Source: Pseudonocardia humida
GTDB lineage: Bacteria; Actinomycetota; Actinomycetes; Mycobacteriales; Pseudonocardiaceae
NCBI RefSeq assembly: GCF_023898865.1
Contig: NZ_JAGSOV010000086.1
Location: 1-64,000 of the forward strand
Direction: 5' to 3'
DNA: 64,000 bases
Shown here: positions 8,800 through 16,399 of the stretch, piece after piece
How positions within the stretch are numbered: the stretch's first letter is position 1
Layout: every line of letters begins with the position of its first letter
Position numbers and translations under genes: made by a program
Notes under the pieces: generated by a model
Database searches by the model: none
What the model was told of the DNA's origin: nothing
Seen by the model: the letters and a program-made list of their open reading frames with translations, nothing else

Positions 8800-9594
8800 T
8801 CACCGGCACAGCACTAGCACCTCGACGTCGCCCGCGGCCACCTCGGCGCGCAGCATCGTGACGTCGTCGTGCTTCATCCCGTTGTCACGCTGCTCTGCGA
8901 CCCAACGGCGGAACGCCCGCGGATGCTGGATCTCCGCGACCTCCTGCCAGCAGTCCGTGCCCGTGGCAGCGGCGCACAGCAGCCAGTGGGCCAGGGCATC
9001 GGTCACGAGGTAGAGGACGTCGCCGACCTGCAGCCTGTGGCCCTCGAACGCCAGGCGGCTGCGCATCCGGTCCCGCTCCGAAGGCCGGGTGAACACGCCG
9101 TCCGGGTTGTAGCCGAACCCATCGGCCGTGATGGTGGGTAGTTGCGCAACCAGCTGCCCGCCCTGGATGTGGAACAGGACCGCATCGCCGAGGGCGGCGC
9201 CGCGCCAATGCGGCCCTTCCCGATCGAGCAGGTGGACATCGCAGCCCAGGAACGTTGCAAACGATCCCTCCGCCTGGAGCTTGTGCTCCGCGTAGATGTT
9301 GTGGAATTCCCGCGGCTGCGCGGCCCAGCGCTCCTGCATCCTGCCGAACCAGCCGTCGAGATCGTCGCGGGTCAACGCGGCTGGCCCGTCCGGCCCGACG
9401 AACGACCCGACAAGCTGGGCTACCCAATGCACCGCGTCGTAGGCCGTCGTCGCCCCGTCGAGGACGACCAGCCGGTCCGGCCTGCCCAGGCCGGGGTCCG
9501 CAGCGCGGTACCCTGCGCCGTCCTCCCACTCGCTGTCCGGCGCGCCGGGCTTCGGCTCGTGGAAGACCACCGTCTGCAGGGAGAGCTCAGGCAT
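8800..9594 (-). CDS. PP2C-like phosphatase of TerY-P triad
   Basis: A 264-residue protein with a divergent PP2C core. The first metal-binding motif is VVLDGATT (D46-G47). GDAVLFHI lies near 136-143, GDVLYLVTDALAHW near 191-204, and KHDDVTML near 241-248 carries the last acidic pair. It should remove phosphate from the target of the neighbouring kinase. ATG at 9594 overlaps the stop of the vWA gene by 8 bases (ATGCCTGA), pointing to translational coupling. The 33 in-frame codons upstream lie inside the vWA gene and look non-coding. Confidence 0.82.
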   Translation of the reverse strand: MPELSLQTVVFHEPKPGAPDSEWEDGAGYRAADPGLGRPDRLVVLDGATTAYDAVHWVAQLVGSFVGPDGPAALTRDDLDGWFGRMQERWAAQPREFHNIYAEHKLQAEGSFATFLGCDVHLLDREGPHWRGAALGDAVLFHIQGGQLVAQLPTITADGFGYNPDGVFTRPSERDRMRSRLAFEGHRLQVGDVLYLVTDALAHWLLCAAATGTDCWQEVAEIQHPRAFRRWVAEQRDNGMKHDDVTMLRAEVAAGDVEVLVLCR

Positions 9595-10438
9595 AAGTCT
9601 CATCGTGGACGTTGAACTGGGTACCCACCGCGAGGAACTTGACCAGCGTCGCGAAGTCGGCATTGAAGACGAAGCCACGGGCGCCTGAGCCAACTGGGAT
9701 GTCGGCAGCCGCCGCGTTGTGGACCATCGGCTCGGGCAGGGGGCTGCTCATCTCGAACAAGCCCGGGCCGGGCGCAGGCAGCCCCCGCGCGTTGTCGGGG
9801 AAGAGCGTCATCGTCGCGTCGCTCGGCGAGAGGAACGCGTTGAGCAGCAGCGTCGTGCCGTGGTCTGTGCTGATCTGGGTCAGTCGCCGTGCCCAGCCGG
9901 CGAGGTCGACGTCCTTGTAGGGGCTATCGGTGACCAGGCCGTCGGTCATGTGGCAGACGATGGGGGGAAAAGAGCTCGGAAAGGCCGCGACCCACTCCTT
10001 GACATGGGAGCCGACCATCTCGAAGGCCGCGCAGGCGGGCGTGCTGTAGCCGTGGGCGGGCTCGTACCAAACCGGAAGGCCGGGCCGGGCGCCCGGACCG
10101 CCGTCCTGCACGCGAAGCGGGTGATCGGCCAGCTCAGGCAGTGGGACGATGAATCGGTCGGCGAGCGCGACGGGAAGCGCCGACTCCACGCCTTCGCCGC
10201 TGCGGCGCGGGCACAGCCCGTATCCGTAGATGCCGACGTAGAAGTACAGGTACATCGGCGCGTCGTGCACCTTCGTCGACTTGACGCACAGCTCGAAGAG
10301 CATCTTGTTGATAGCCTGCGCCGCGCCCTGAGCGAGCGTGAGGTTCGAGCCGCCCCATGACGCGCGCATGGAGTCCGAGCGGTCGACCAGGAAGATGATG
10401 CAGCCGGGGTTCTGACGAGAGAAGGTCTGGCTGTACAA
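9587..10438 (-). CDS. TerY-like von Willebrand factor A domain protein
   Basis: A 283-residue vWA protein. The MIDAS motif DRSDS is at residues 19-23, followed by the expected threonine/aspartate positions (CHMTDGLVTD near 165-175). vWA proteins of this type bind a metal and act as scaffolds. In the family literature TerY-like vWA, a PP2C phosphatase and a kinase form a conserved triad. It sits 25 bp after the zinc-ribbon membrane protein gene and overlaps the phosphatase gene. No signal peptide is seen. Confidence 0.88.
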   Translation of the reverse strand: MYSQTFSRQNPGCIIFLVDRSDSMRASWGGSNLTLAQGAAQAINKMLFELCVKSTKVHDAPMYLYFYVGIYGYGLCPRRSGEGVESALPVALADRFIVPLPELADHPLRVQDGGPGARPGLPVWYEPAHGYSTPACAAFEMVGSHVKEWVAAFPSSFPPIVCHMTDGLVTDSPYKDVDLAGWARRLTQISTDHGTTLLLNAFLSPSDATMTLFPDNARGLPAPGPGLFEMSSPLPEPMVHNAAAADIPVGSGARGFVFNADFATLVKFLAVGTQFNVHDETYA

Positions 10439-10463
10439 GCGGGTCTCCTCGGGCAGTGAGCGG

Positions 10464-11135
10464 TCAGGCGGTGTCGGTGCCGTCGACGGGTGCGGCGGCC
10501 GGGCGGACGACGGTCGCGGGCCACGGCCTGCCCCGCGCCCACGTCCACTCGTGATGGCGCCGCAGGCAGGTGAAGATCAGCTCGTCGCCTGCGCCCCGGC
10601 GGACGTCGACGTCGAAGTCCCCGCATTCGGCGCACTGCACAATGCGGCGCACCGGCGGCCGGGAGGTTCGAGCCGCATTGGGTACGGCGTAGGCCTGGTG
10701 GGCGGGTGGGCGGATATCTGGAGGTGGCTGCGGCGACCGGATTGGCGCGAACCTCGGCGTCCTCGTCGTGGTGTCCGGGCGCCGGGAGGCCGCCGGTTCG
10801 TCGTCGTACCAGGGCGTGTCCTGCGGGCGGGAGGTGTCCAGGCCGAACACAGGGGGCCACGGCCGTGGAGGCGTCCGGCGGCCGGGCGGGGGTGGTGACG
10901 ACGGTGGCGGCTGGACGGGCCCGCGCAGGCGTCGACTGGGGCTAGTCTGCAGCGAGCCGATGGTGAGTGCCGCGAGCACCGTCACCACCATGACCACGAA
11001 CAGCATGAGACCCGGCCTCGGCAGCCCGTAGCCGATCGCGAGCGCGAACATGCCGAGCAGACCGCCCACCAGCGCGGCCGCGGTGACGGTGACCAGCTGC
11101 AGGAAGTCTGCCGTGCGGCGGTCGCGCGACCTCAC
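10464..11135 (-). CDS. Two-pass membrane protein with proline-rich linker and zinc-ribbon-like tail
   Basis: A 223-residue protein. Two transmembrane helices (about 11-37 and 42-60) are followed by a long Pro/Arg-rich disordered linker (about 64-165). A compact C-terminal motif has C168-x2-C171, C190 and H194/H195, which looks like a zinc ribbon. Zinc-ribbon modules are known partners of TerY-type vWA proteins, so this may anchor the triad at the membrane. GTG at 11135 overlaps the stop of the preceding gene (GTGA). I know no named family for the full protein. Confidence 0.65.
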   Translation of the reverse strand: MRSRDRRTADFLQLVTVTAAALVGGLLGMFALAIGYGLPRPGLMLFVVMVVTVLAALTIGSLQTSPSRRLRGPVQPPPSSPPPPGRRTPPRPWPPVFGLDTSRPQDTPWYDDEPAASRRPDTTTRTPRFAPIRSPQPPPDIRPPAHQAYAVPNAARTSRPPVRRIVQCAECGDFDVDVRRGAGDELIFTCLRRHHEWTWARGRPWPATVVRPAAAPVDGTDTA

Positions 11136-11386
11136 GGGACGTCCTCCGGTAGCGACTCGGGTTCATCGGACTCCGCCGGTGTTTCCTCGGGCCACGGCAT
11201 CCTGGGGAGGTCCTTGGGGTAATCCTTGGGGAATGCGGGCTCGGTTGTCGGCACCATCGTGGATGGGGGTGGCGGCGGCACGGTGGTGGGTTCAGCGTCG
11301 ATCAGCCTGCCGAGCCCGAATACGATGCCGAAGGACGCGACCAACGTCACGGTCTGTGCGGCGCCACCGACCCTCATCGTCAGCAT
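11132..11386 (-). CDS. Small single-pass membrane protein
   Basis: An 84-residue protein with one N-terminal hydrophobic helix (about 9-29), then a run of prolines and an acidic tail (PEETPAESDEPESLPEDVP). It overlaps the next gene by 4 bases and starts 3 bp after the TIR gene stop, so it is clearly part of the same operon. The N-terminal helix could also be a signal anchor. Function unknown; a membrane adaptor is a guess from context. Confidence 0.6.
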   Translation of the reverse strand: MLTMRVGGAAQTVTLVASFGIVFGLGRLIDAEPTTVPPPPPSTMVPTTEPAFPKDYPKDLPRMPWPEETPAESDEPESLPEDVP

Positions 11387-11389
11387 TCC

Positions 11390-12826
11390 TCAGATCGGCG
11401 TCGGGCTGTTGAGGATGACGGCCAGCGTGACGACCGCGATGGCGACGCTCACCACCCCCCAGACGATCCCGAGGACAGAGGACCACCGAGCGCCCGCCAC
11501 GTCGCCCTTGGCTGTCCGTCTCACCGCCGCGGTCGAGAACACCGCGGCCACCAGTCCCGCGCCCAGTGGCAGGGTGAAGATCGCCACGGTCGGGCCCCGC
11601 CCCACGCTGACGACGAGCACCGCAAACGCGAGGTCCACGACGAGCGCTGCGATGGCCAGCGCACGGGAGTACGTCACGACGGCTGGGAACGTCCCCAGGG
11701 ATTCGATCGGGGTGTCCTCGACGGCCGTCTCCGGCGCGGTCCTCCTCGTCTCCTGTTCCGAGCTGCGTGACTCCCCGGGGGTAGGGGTTCTCGCTGCGTC
11801 CGACGTCTCGGGGGGATCGTCGGTCGTCGCCGACCACCCGATTCCCGCGAACTGCGCGGTCGGCGCTCCCAGATCGGACTGGTGCTCACGTTCCGCCGTG
11901 GGTGCCCCTGGATCGCCACCGTCCTTTGTGCCACGGCCGATGCCCAGGAAAAGCCTCGGATGCGGCAGGGAACACGATCGATCAGCAACGGGTTCGCCGG
12001 TCTGACGCGCTTCCTGTCGAGCGCGGCCTTCCTGCATTTCGCCGACCAGCTCGCTGATCCGGGTGAGGAACTCCGTGCGCGCTTTATCCTCGGACCAGGA
12101 ATCGGGCGCGGGATCCCGGACGTCTTCCGGGATCGGGGGTTCACGAGGGGGTCGCCCGGCCATAACGTCCTCGAACACCTCGTGGGCCAGCATCACGTAG
12201 CGGATCGCCTTCTCGGCCGCCACCGTCCGCCAAGGGCTGCGCAGCATCTTCTTGAGCAACGCCACGATGTCGGTCCGCGCCGAGGCGTCGGTCTCCTCGC
12301 TCAGTGAGCGGTGCAGCTTGTCGACCACCTCGAGTTGCGCGGTGTTGCCGAGGTTCCCGTCCTCGATCAGCCTGCGAATCTCGCCGAGGTAGGCGAAGGG
12401 GATGGCGGGCTCGGTGGGCAGGGGATCGGGCAAGGGGCCTGCGCGTTTCGCCGCACGGTCCGCCTCGTGGAGAACCGCGAAGGCGGTAGTGATGTCGTCG
12501 GGGCGGAAGACGATGTTCTGCAGGCCCGCGAGCAGGTTCGACCGCTCGGAAGTGAGCGGACCGATCTGCACCGGCAGGATCTCGCGCTTGCACGCTCTCG
12601 CGTAGTCCAGCTCCGCCAGGCAGGCCTGGGACTCCAGCGAGCGGTCCGACAGCACGAACAAGAACACGTCCGCAGCGCGGATCTGCCGGAGGATGGCGTC
12701 CCACCAGATCTCGCCGCCCTCGAGGTCGTGGTCGTACCACACCTCTCGGTGGACCTTCTCGAACCCTCGCGCGAGGACCTTCACGCTCGCCTCGTCATCC
12801 CGCGAGTAGCTCATGAAGATCGGCAT
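11390..12826 (-). CDS. TIR domain protein with C-terminal membrane segments
   Basis: A 478-residue protein. An N-terminal TIR domain (about 1-130) opens MPIFMSYSRDDE, has a BB-loop region at 31-45 and a likely catalytic glutamate E72 in CLAELDYA. Bacterial TIR domains of this kind can cleave NAD+ or make signalling products. A helical region (about 170-290), a low-complexity linker and two to three membrane helices (about 390-475, DUF4190-like) follow. ATG at 12826 is chosen because the TIR fold begins there; ATG at 12874 is an alternative. It is the first gene of the six-gene minus-strand run and is the likely effector or sensor. Confidence 0.85.
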   Translation of the reverse strand: MPIFMSYSRDDEASVKVLARGFEKVHREVWYDHDLEGGEIWWDAILRQIRAADVFLFVLSDRSLESQACLAELDYARACKREILPVQIGPLTSERSNLLAGLQNIVFRPDDITTAFAVLHEADRAAKRAGPLPDPLPTEPAIPFAYLGEIRRLIEDGNLGNTAQLEVVDKLHRSLSEETDASARTDIVALLKKMLRSPWRTVAAEKAIRYVMLAHEVFEDVMAGRPPREPPIPEDVRDPAPDSWSEDKARTEFLTRISELVGEMQEGRARQEARQTGEPVADRSCSLPHPRLFLGIGRGTKDGGDPGAPTAEREHQSDLGAPTAQFAGIGWSATTDDPPETSDAARTPTPGESRSSEQETRRTAPETAVEDTPIESLGTFPAVVTYSRALAIAALVVDLAFAVLVVSVGRGPTVAIFTLPLGAGLVAAVFSTAAVRRTAKGDVAGARWSSVLGIVWGVVSVAIAVVTLAVILNSPTPI

Positions 12827-13215
12827 TGCGCTTAACAGCTCCCGGTTTGCTCTGGCCTCCGGAAGGAGAGGCATGGCGATGGACGCGTGATACACCTCGC
12901 CCCGGCCCTGCCGAGTGTTATGGGTACTGACCGATGGCGACGAAATCGCTGTCACAGCCACCGGACGGCGCGACGCCCGCCATCCATCGGTCCACGATCT
13001 TCTGCGTCTCCTCTACCGTCACGTCCGGCAGCCGCTGGTGCGGCCGAGTGATGTCGACGCTGGCAGGGGCGCACGGACTGTGAACCGCCCTCCATCACAG
13101 AGCGTCCGGATCCATCAGTGCGGTGCGCGCAGACCCTGGCACGACGCCGCCGCGGGTCATCCGCACGATCGTCGCCGTCTCCTCCGGCACACGTCGTCCG
13201 CTGGGGTGGAACAGC
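12827..13215. other. Unassigned stretch upstream of the TIR operon with coding-like fragments
   Basis: On the minus strand one frame reads two coding-like pieces split by a single TGA at 13095-13097. The upstream piece ends MTRGGVVPGSARTALMDPDAL. The downstream piece contains VEETQKIVDRWMAGVAPSGG and ends at a TAA near 12926. Neither has a convincing start or a family I recognise. It may be a small gene broken by a stop, or the remnant of a gene at the island border. The TIR promoter must also lie here, but I see no clear boxes. Confidence 0.35.
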
Positions 13216-13896
13216 TCACCCGTGGTGGCGGCGGACCATCTCGGCGATCCATACGGGCGCGAACGGTGACGTGCAGTTCGGGGGCGTCGGGTAGTCCTTG
13301 AGCACCTCGAGGCGCTCACCGATGTCGACCGCGCGGGCGCGGTGCTCGGCGTGCTCGATCCCGATCTGGGCCAGGCAGTGGTTCATCGCCCACTGCAGCC
13401 GGTCCGGAGCGTCCTTCATCTCCGCCTCGATGACGTCGAGCAGCCCGGCGAGGTCGAGACCGTCGGGCCGCTTCGCCACCCGCTCGGTGGTCAACGCCCA
13501 GCCCGCGCTCGCGACCACGGGATCCGGGTCCACGGACCAGGCCAGGCGCAGGTCTTCGGCGTGCGGGCTCTTCTTCACCACGTAGTTCACCAGCCAGTCG
13601 TGCACCTTGGGGGTGCGCGCCTGGCGCACCATGATGTCGAGCTCGTCGCGCTCGAACGCCTTCGGGCGGCAGATCAGCAGGGCCAGCAGCCGCGCCGCGG
13701 TGTCGCCGGTGGCCCAGAGCTGCCGGGCGAGTCCCTGCTGCGTCTTGAGCCGCTTGGCGAGCGCGCGCAGCTCGCCGAGGTTCACCCCGTGATCGTCGCC
13801 GTGCTTCTCGTTCACCTCGCGGGTCCTGGCGTCCTCCAGCGCGGCCAGTTCGGCGAGCACCTCGGACACCTGCACCTCAGCCGTCGTCTCGGCCAC
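13216..13896 (-). CDS. DNA alkylation repair protein, AlkD-like HEAT-repeat fold
   Basis: A 226-residue all-helical protein. The region LWATGDTAARLLALLICRP, then VHDWLVNYVVKK and WSVDPDPVVASAGWAL, matches the AlkC/AlkD HEAT-like family that excises alkylated bases. Length fits AlkD. GTG at 13896 is chosen for the GGAG six bases upstream; the long in-frame extension before it is antisense to another gene. The catalytic aspartate of AlkD cannot be assigned with certainty by eye. It is divergent from a methyltransferase-like gene. Confidence 0.8.
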   Translation of the reverse strand: MAETTAEVQVSEVLAELAALEDARTREVNEKHGDDHGVNLGELRALAKRLKTQQGLARQLWATGDTAARLLALLICRPKAFERDELDIMVRQARTPKVHDWLVNYVVKKSPHAEDLRLAWSVDPDPVVASAGWALTTERVAKRPDGLDLAGLLDVIEAEMKDAPDRLQWAMNHCLAQIGIEHAEHRARAVDIGERLEVLKDYPTPPNCTSPFAPVWIAEMVRRHHG

Positions 13897-14037
13897 CCCG
13901 GTCTCCTGCCTGTCGCGGTGCGGGCAGCCTACGGCGAGGCTTCGGATCCCTCCCTCGCGTCGAGCAGCCACATCGCGACCACGGCCCGGGGACCGGCGGT
14001 CGGGCACGGCGGTGGTCGGACCGCCGAGCCGGATGTC

Positions 14038-14077
14038 TACCGTCGCCGCCATGGACGAAGCGAGGACCACCGGATGA
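14038..14077 (+). promoter_or_regulatory. Leaderless promoter with 8-codon upstream mini-ORF
   Basis: TACCGT (14038-14043) is a good -10 and lies 7 bases before ATG 14051. That ATG opens an 8-codon frame, MDEARTTG, whose TGA (14075-14077) overlaps the ATG (14074) of the next gene as ATGA. Ribosomes loading on a leaderless message could thus reinitiate on the methyltransferase gene. Confidence 0.4.
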
Positions 14078-14799
14078 GCGCGCGATTCCAGGAGCTGGAC
14101 TGGCGGGCGACGCCGCTGGGCGAGCTGGTGCTGCGCCGCCGCTGGGACCCGTACTTCGACCGGGAGGTCCACGAGATCAAGCTGAACGACGAGTTCCTGA
14201 TGTCGAGCCTGTTCACCGTGGCCGAGGTGGAGCTGGCCGCGCTGGCCCTCGCGGAGCTGGCCGGCGACGGACTGGACGTGGTCGTCGGCGGCCTCGGCCT
14301 GGGCTGCACCGCGCTGACCTCCCTGAAGAGCGCGGACGTGCGCTCCCTGCTGGTGGTGGAGGCGCTCGGCGAGGTCATCGAGTGGCACGCCCGCGGCCTC
14401 ATCCCCGCCGGCCGCGAGCTGACCGCGGACCCGCGGTGCACCCTCGTGCACGGCGACTTCTTCGCGATGCTGCGGTCGGGGTCCGGGCTCGATCCCGCCG
14501 ATCCCGGTCGCCGCTTCGACGCCGTGCTCGTCGACATCGACCACTCGCCGCGCCACCTGCTGCACCCCGGGCACGCCGACTTCTACGAACCGGCCGGGCT
14601 CCGCCGCGTCGGCGACCGCCTGCGGCCGGGTGGGGTGTTCGCGCTCTGGTCGAACGACCCGCCCGACGACGCGTTCCTCGGCGTGCTCGGGCAGGTGTTC
14701 ACGCAGGTGCGGGCCGACGTGGTGAGCTTCGACAACCCGCTGCAGGAGCGGGCCGCCACGAACACGATCTACCTGGCGCGGGCGACCGCGACGCCGTAG
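14074..14799 (+). CDS. Spermidine-synthase-like SAM-binding protein
   Basis: A 241-residue Rossmann-fold protein. VVVGGLGLGCTALTSL is the SAM or decarboxy-SAM binding loop. DAVLVDIDHSP and the late GGVFALWSNDPPDDAF match spermidine-synthase-like or MnmC-like spermine/spermidine synthase superfamily proteins common in actinobacteria. Polyamine synthesis itself is doubtful because many such proteins have other methyl-donor roles. No Shine-Dalgarno is obvious; translation may be coupled to the mini-ORF upstream. Confidence 0.7.
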   Translation: MSARFQELDWRATPLGELVLRRRWDPYFDREVHEIKLNDEFLMSSLFTVAEVELAALALAELAGDGLDVVVGGLGLGCTALTSLKSADVRSLLVVEALGEVIEWHARGLIPAGRELTADPRCTLVHGDFFAMLRSGSGLDPADPGRRFDAVLVDIDHSPRHLLHPGHADFYEPAGLRRVGDRLRPGGVFALWSNDPPDDAFLGVLGQVFTQVRADVVSFDNPLQERAATNTIYLARATATP

Positions 14800-14842
14800 C
14801 CAGGCGGTCGGGTCGGGTCGCGGACCCCGGGTGATCGGCCCG

Positions 14843-14913
14843 GACGAGGACCTCCCGGGGGTCGTGCGTGGACGCCGTCGGTCAGGTCCACTCCGCCGCG
14901 GGAGGTCCTCGTC
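14843..14913. terminator. Large nested hairpin between convergent genes
   Basis: A perfect 15-bp outer stem (14843-14857 with 14899-14913; arm GACGAGGACCTCCCG) encloses a second stem (GTGGAC 14868-14873 with GTCCAC 14886-14891). It lies in the 180-bp gap between two convergent genes, where a two-way terminator is expected. There is no T-run, as is usual in actinomycetes. Confidence 0.55.
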
Positions 14914-14979
14914 ACCGGGATCGAGCCGCTCGGGTCGTCACACGCTCCCGACCGCCGTCTCCGGCTGGTGCGACGCGGT

Positions 14980-16059
14980 TCAGACCGGAGAGGTCAGCAG
15001 CTCGGTCAGGTGGTCGTCGACCTCCTTGAGGTAGGTCTGCTCGAAGCCGAACAGGCCGAAGTGACCGGCGATCGAGTGCAGCACCCGCAGCTCGCTGTTG
15101 GGCGTCAGCTCCTGCTCGGCGCGGGCGTCGCGGACCGGGAAGAACATGTCCTCGTCGATGGGCATGACGAACGTCTTGGCCGTGACCCGCCCCAGCGCCG
15201 CGGCGAGGTCGCCGCCGGTGTGGCGGGAGACGTCGCCGCGCTGCCACTTCCAGCCCTGGACCAGCAGCGAGTTCGGGTCCATCGCGCTGAACACCGCGCG
15301 GATGAACCGGTCCTTGAACTCGATCTCGTCGTCCCAGGTGACGTCGGGCAGCTCGACGTTGCGCCAGAACTCGGTCTTCCAGAACTCGGTGGACAGGCCC
15401 ATGACCGCCCACAGGTCGGCGTGCCGCTCGAGCCCGCGCGCGACGTCGGCGTTCGACGCGTACTCGCCGCCGTTCCAGCCCGGGTCGTCGGTGATCACGT
15501 CGAGCAGGGTCTGGGTGAACAGGAAGTCGTGGGGGGTGTTGCGGGCGGTCCCGGCGATCGGGGCCGCGCGGGCCACCTTCTCCGGGAACCGGACCGCCCA
15601 CTCCCAGACCTGCTGGGCGCCCATCGAGCCGCCGACGACGGCGTGCAGCCGCTCGATGCCGAACTTCTCCCGCAGCAGCTGTTCCTGGGCGCGCACGTCG
15701 TCGCCGATGCGCACCTTCGGGAACTTCGACATCGCGATCGCGCTGTTGGGGCCGTCGGCGTTGTGCGGGGCGGTCGACAGCCCATTGCCGATCTGGTTGA
15801 CCACGACGATGAAGTACTTCTCCGGGTCGAGCGCCCGGCCCGGTCCGATGTAGACCAGCTCCCAGGTCTGCTGGGTCCCGGAGAACCAGGTCGGGATGCA
15901 GATCGCGTTGTCCTTGGCCGCGTTCAGCGTGCCGTGGGTGGCGACCGCCAGCTGCAGGTCGGGGATGACCCCGCCCTCCTCCAGCCGGAACTCGCCCAGG
16001 CTGTGCAGCTCGTAGGCGCCCTGGACCTCGGGTGTGTAGAACGGGTTGCTCAGTGCCAT
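14980..16059 (-). CDS. MetX-like alpha/beta-hydrolase acyltransferase
   Basis: A 359-residue member of the homoserine O-acetyltransferase (MetX) family fold. The nucleophile is S145 in GGSMGAQQ, with D302 or D304 in MPIDEDMFFP and H333 in IAGHFGLFG as the rest of the triad. MetX makes O-acetylhomoserine for methionine synthesis. This copy is not beside metY/cysteine genes and its N-terminal third differs from typical MetX, so a different acyl acceptor or a plain hydrolase is possible. It is divergent from a haem-dioxygenase-like gene with a 340-bp gap that holds a long palindrome. Confidence 0.78.
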   Translation of the reverse strand: MALSNPFYTPEVQGAYELHSLGEFRLEEGGVIPDLQLAVATHGTLNAAKDNAICIPTWFSGTQQTWELVYIGPGRALDPEKYFIVVVNQIGNGLSTAPHNADGPNSAIAMSKFPKVRIGDDVRAQEQLLREKFGIERLHAVVGGSMGAQQVWEWAVRFPEKVARAAPIAGTARNTPHDFLFTQTLLDVITDDPGWNGGEYASNADVARGLERHADLWAVMGLSTEFWKTEFWRNVELPDVTWDDEIEFKDRFIRAVFSAMDPNSLLVQGWKWQRGDVSRHTGGDLAAALGRVTAKTFVMPIDEDMFFPVRDARAEQELTPNSELRVLHSIAGHFGLFGFEQTYLKEVDDHLTELLTSPV

Positions 16060-16265
16060 CGAAAGCCTCTCTGCTCACTCGGCCTGGTGCCGGCGGCCGG
16101 ACGGGTTCGGTGCGCCGACCTCACCGGACCCGATTCTGACGCCGGCACCGGCGAAGTCGCCCACACCGGCGGCGGCAACCTCGCCCTCGGGGGAGCCGGG
16201 CGCGCGGCGAGGGTGCCCTCCGCGGAGCCGGACGCAGGACGGTTCACCCCGGTTGAGCCGGACGT

Positions 16266-16304
16266 GCTCACCGGACGGCAAGGAAACCGTGCCGTCCGGT
16301 GAGC
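16266..16304. promoter_or_regulatory. 39-bp perfect palindrome in divergent gap
   Basis: Two perfect 15-bp arms, GCTCACCGGACGGCA (16266-16280) and its complement (16290-16304), flank 9 bases. It lies 206 bp before the MetX-like start and 95 bp before the haem-protein start. It is well suited as an operator for a large dimeric repressor, or as an RNA hairpin in the leader of the haem-protein gene. The rest of the 340-bp gap shows a GGGAGG ribosome site just before 16400 and nothing else clear. Confidence 0.55.
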
Positions 16305-16399
16305 GGAATGCCCCCGTGCCGCAGATCCCGCCGGAGCCGGCCCCCCGCGCACCATCGGTCGTGCTGATCGCGCCGTGGCGCGCGAGCCGGGAGGCCGAG

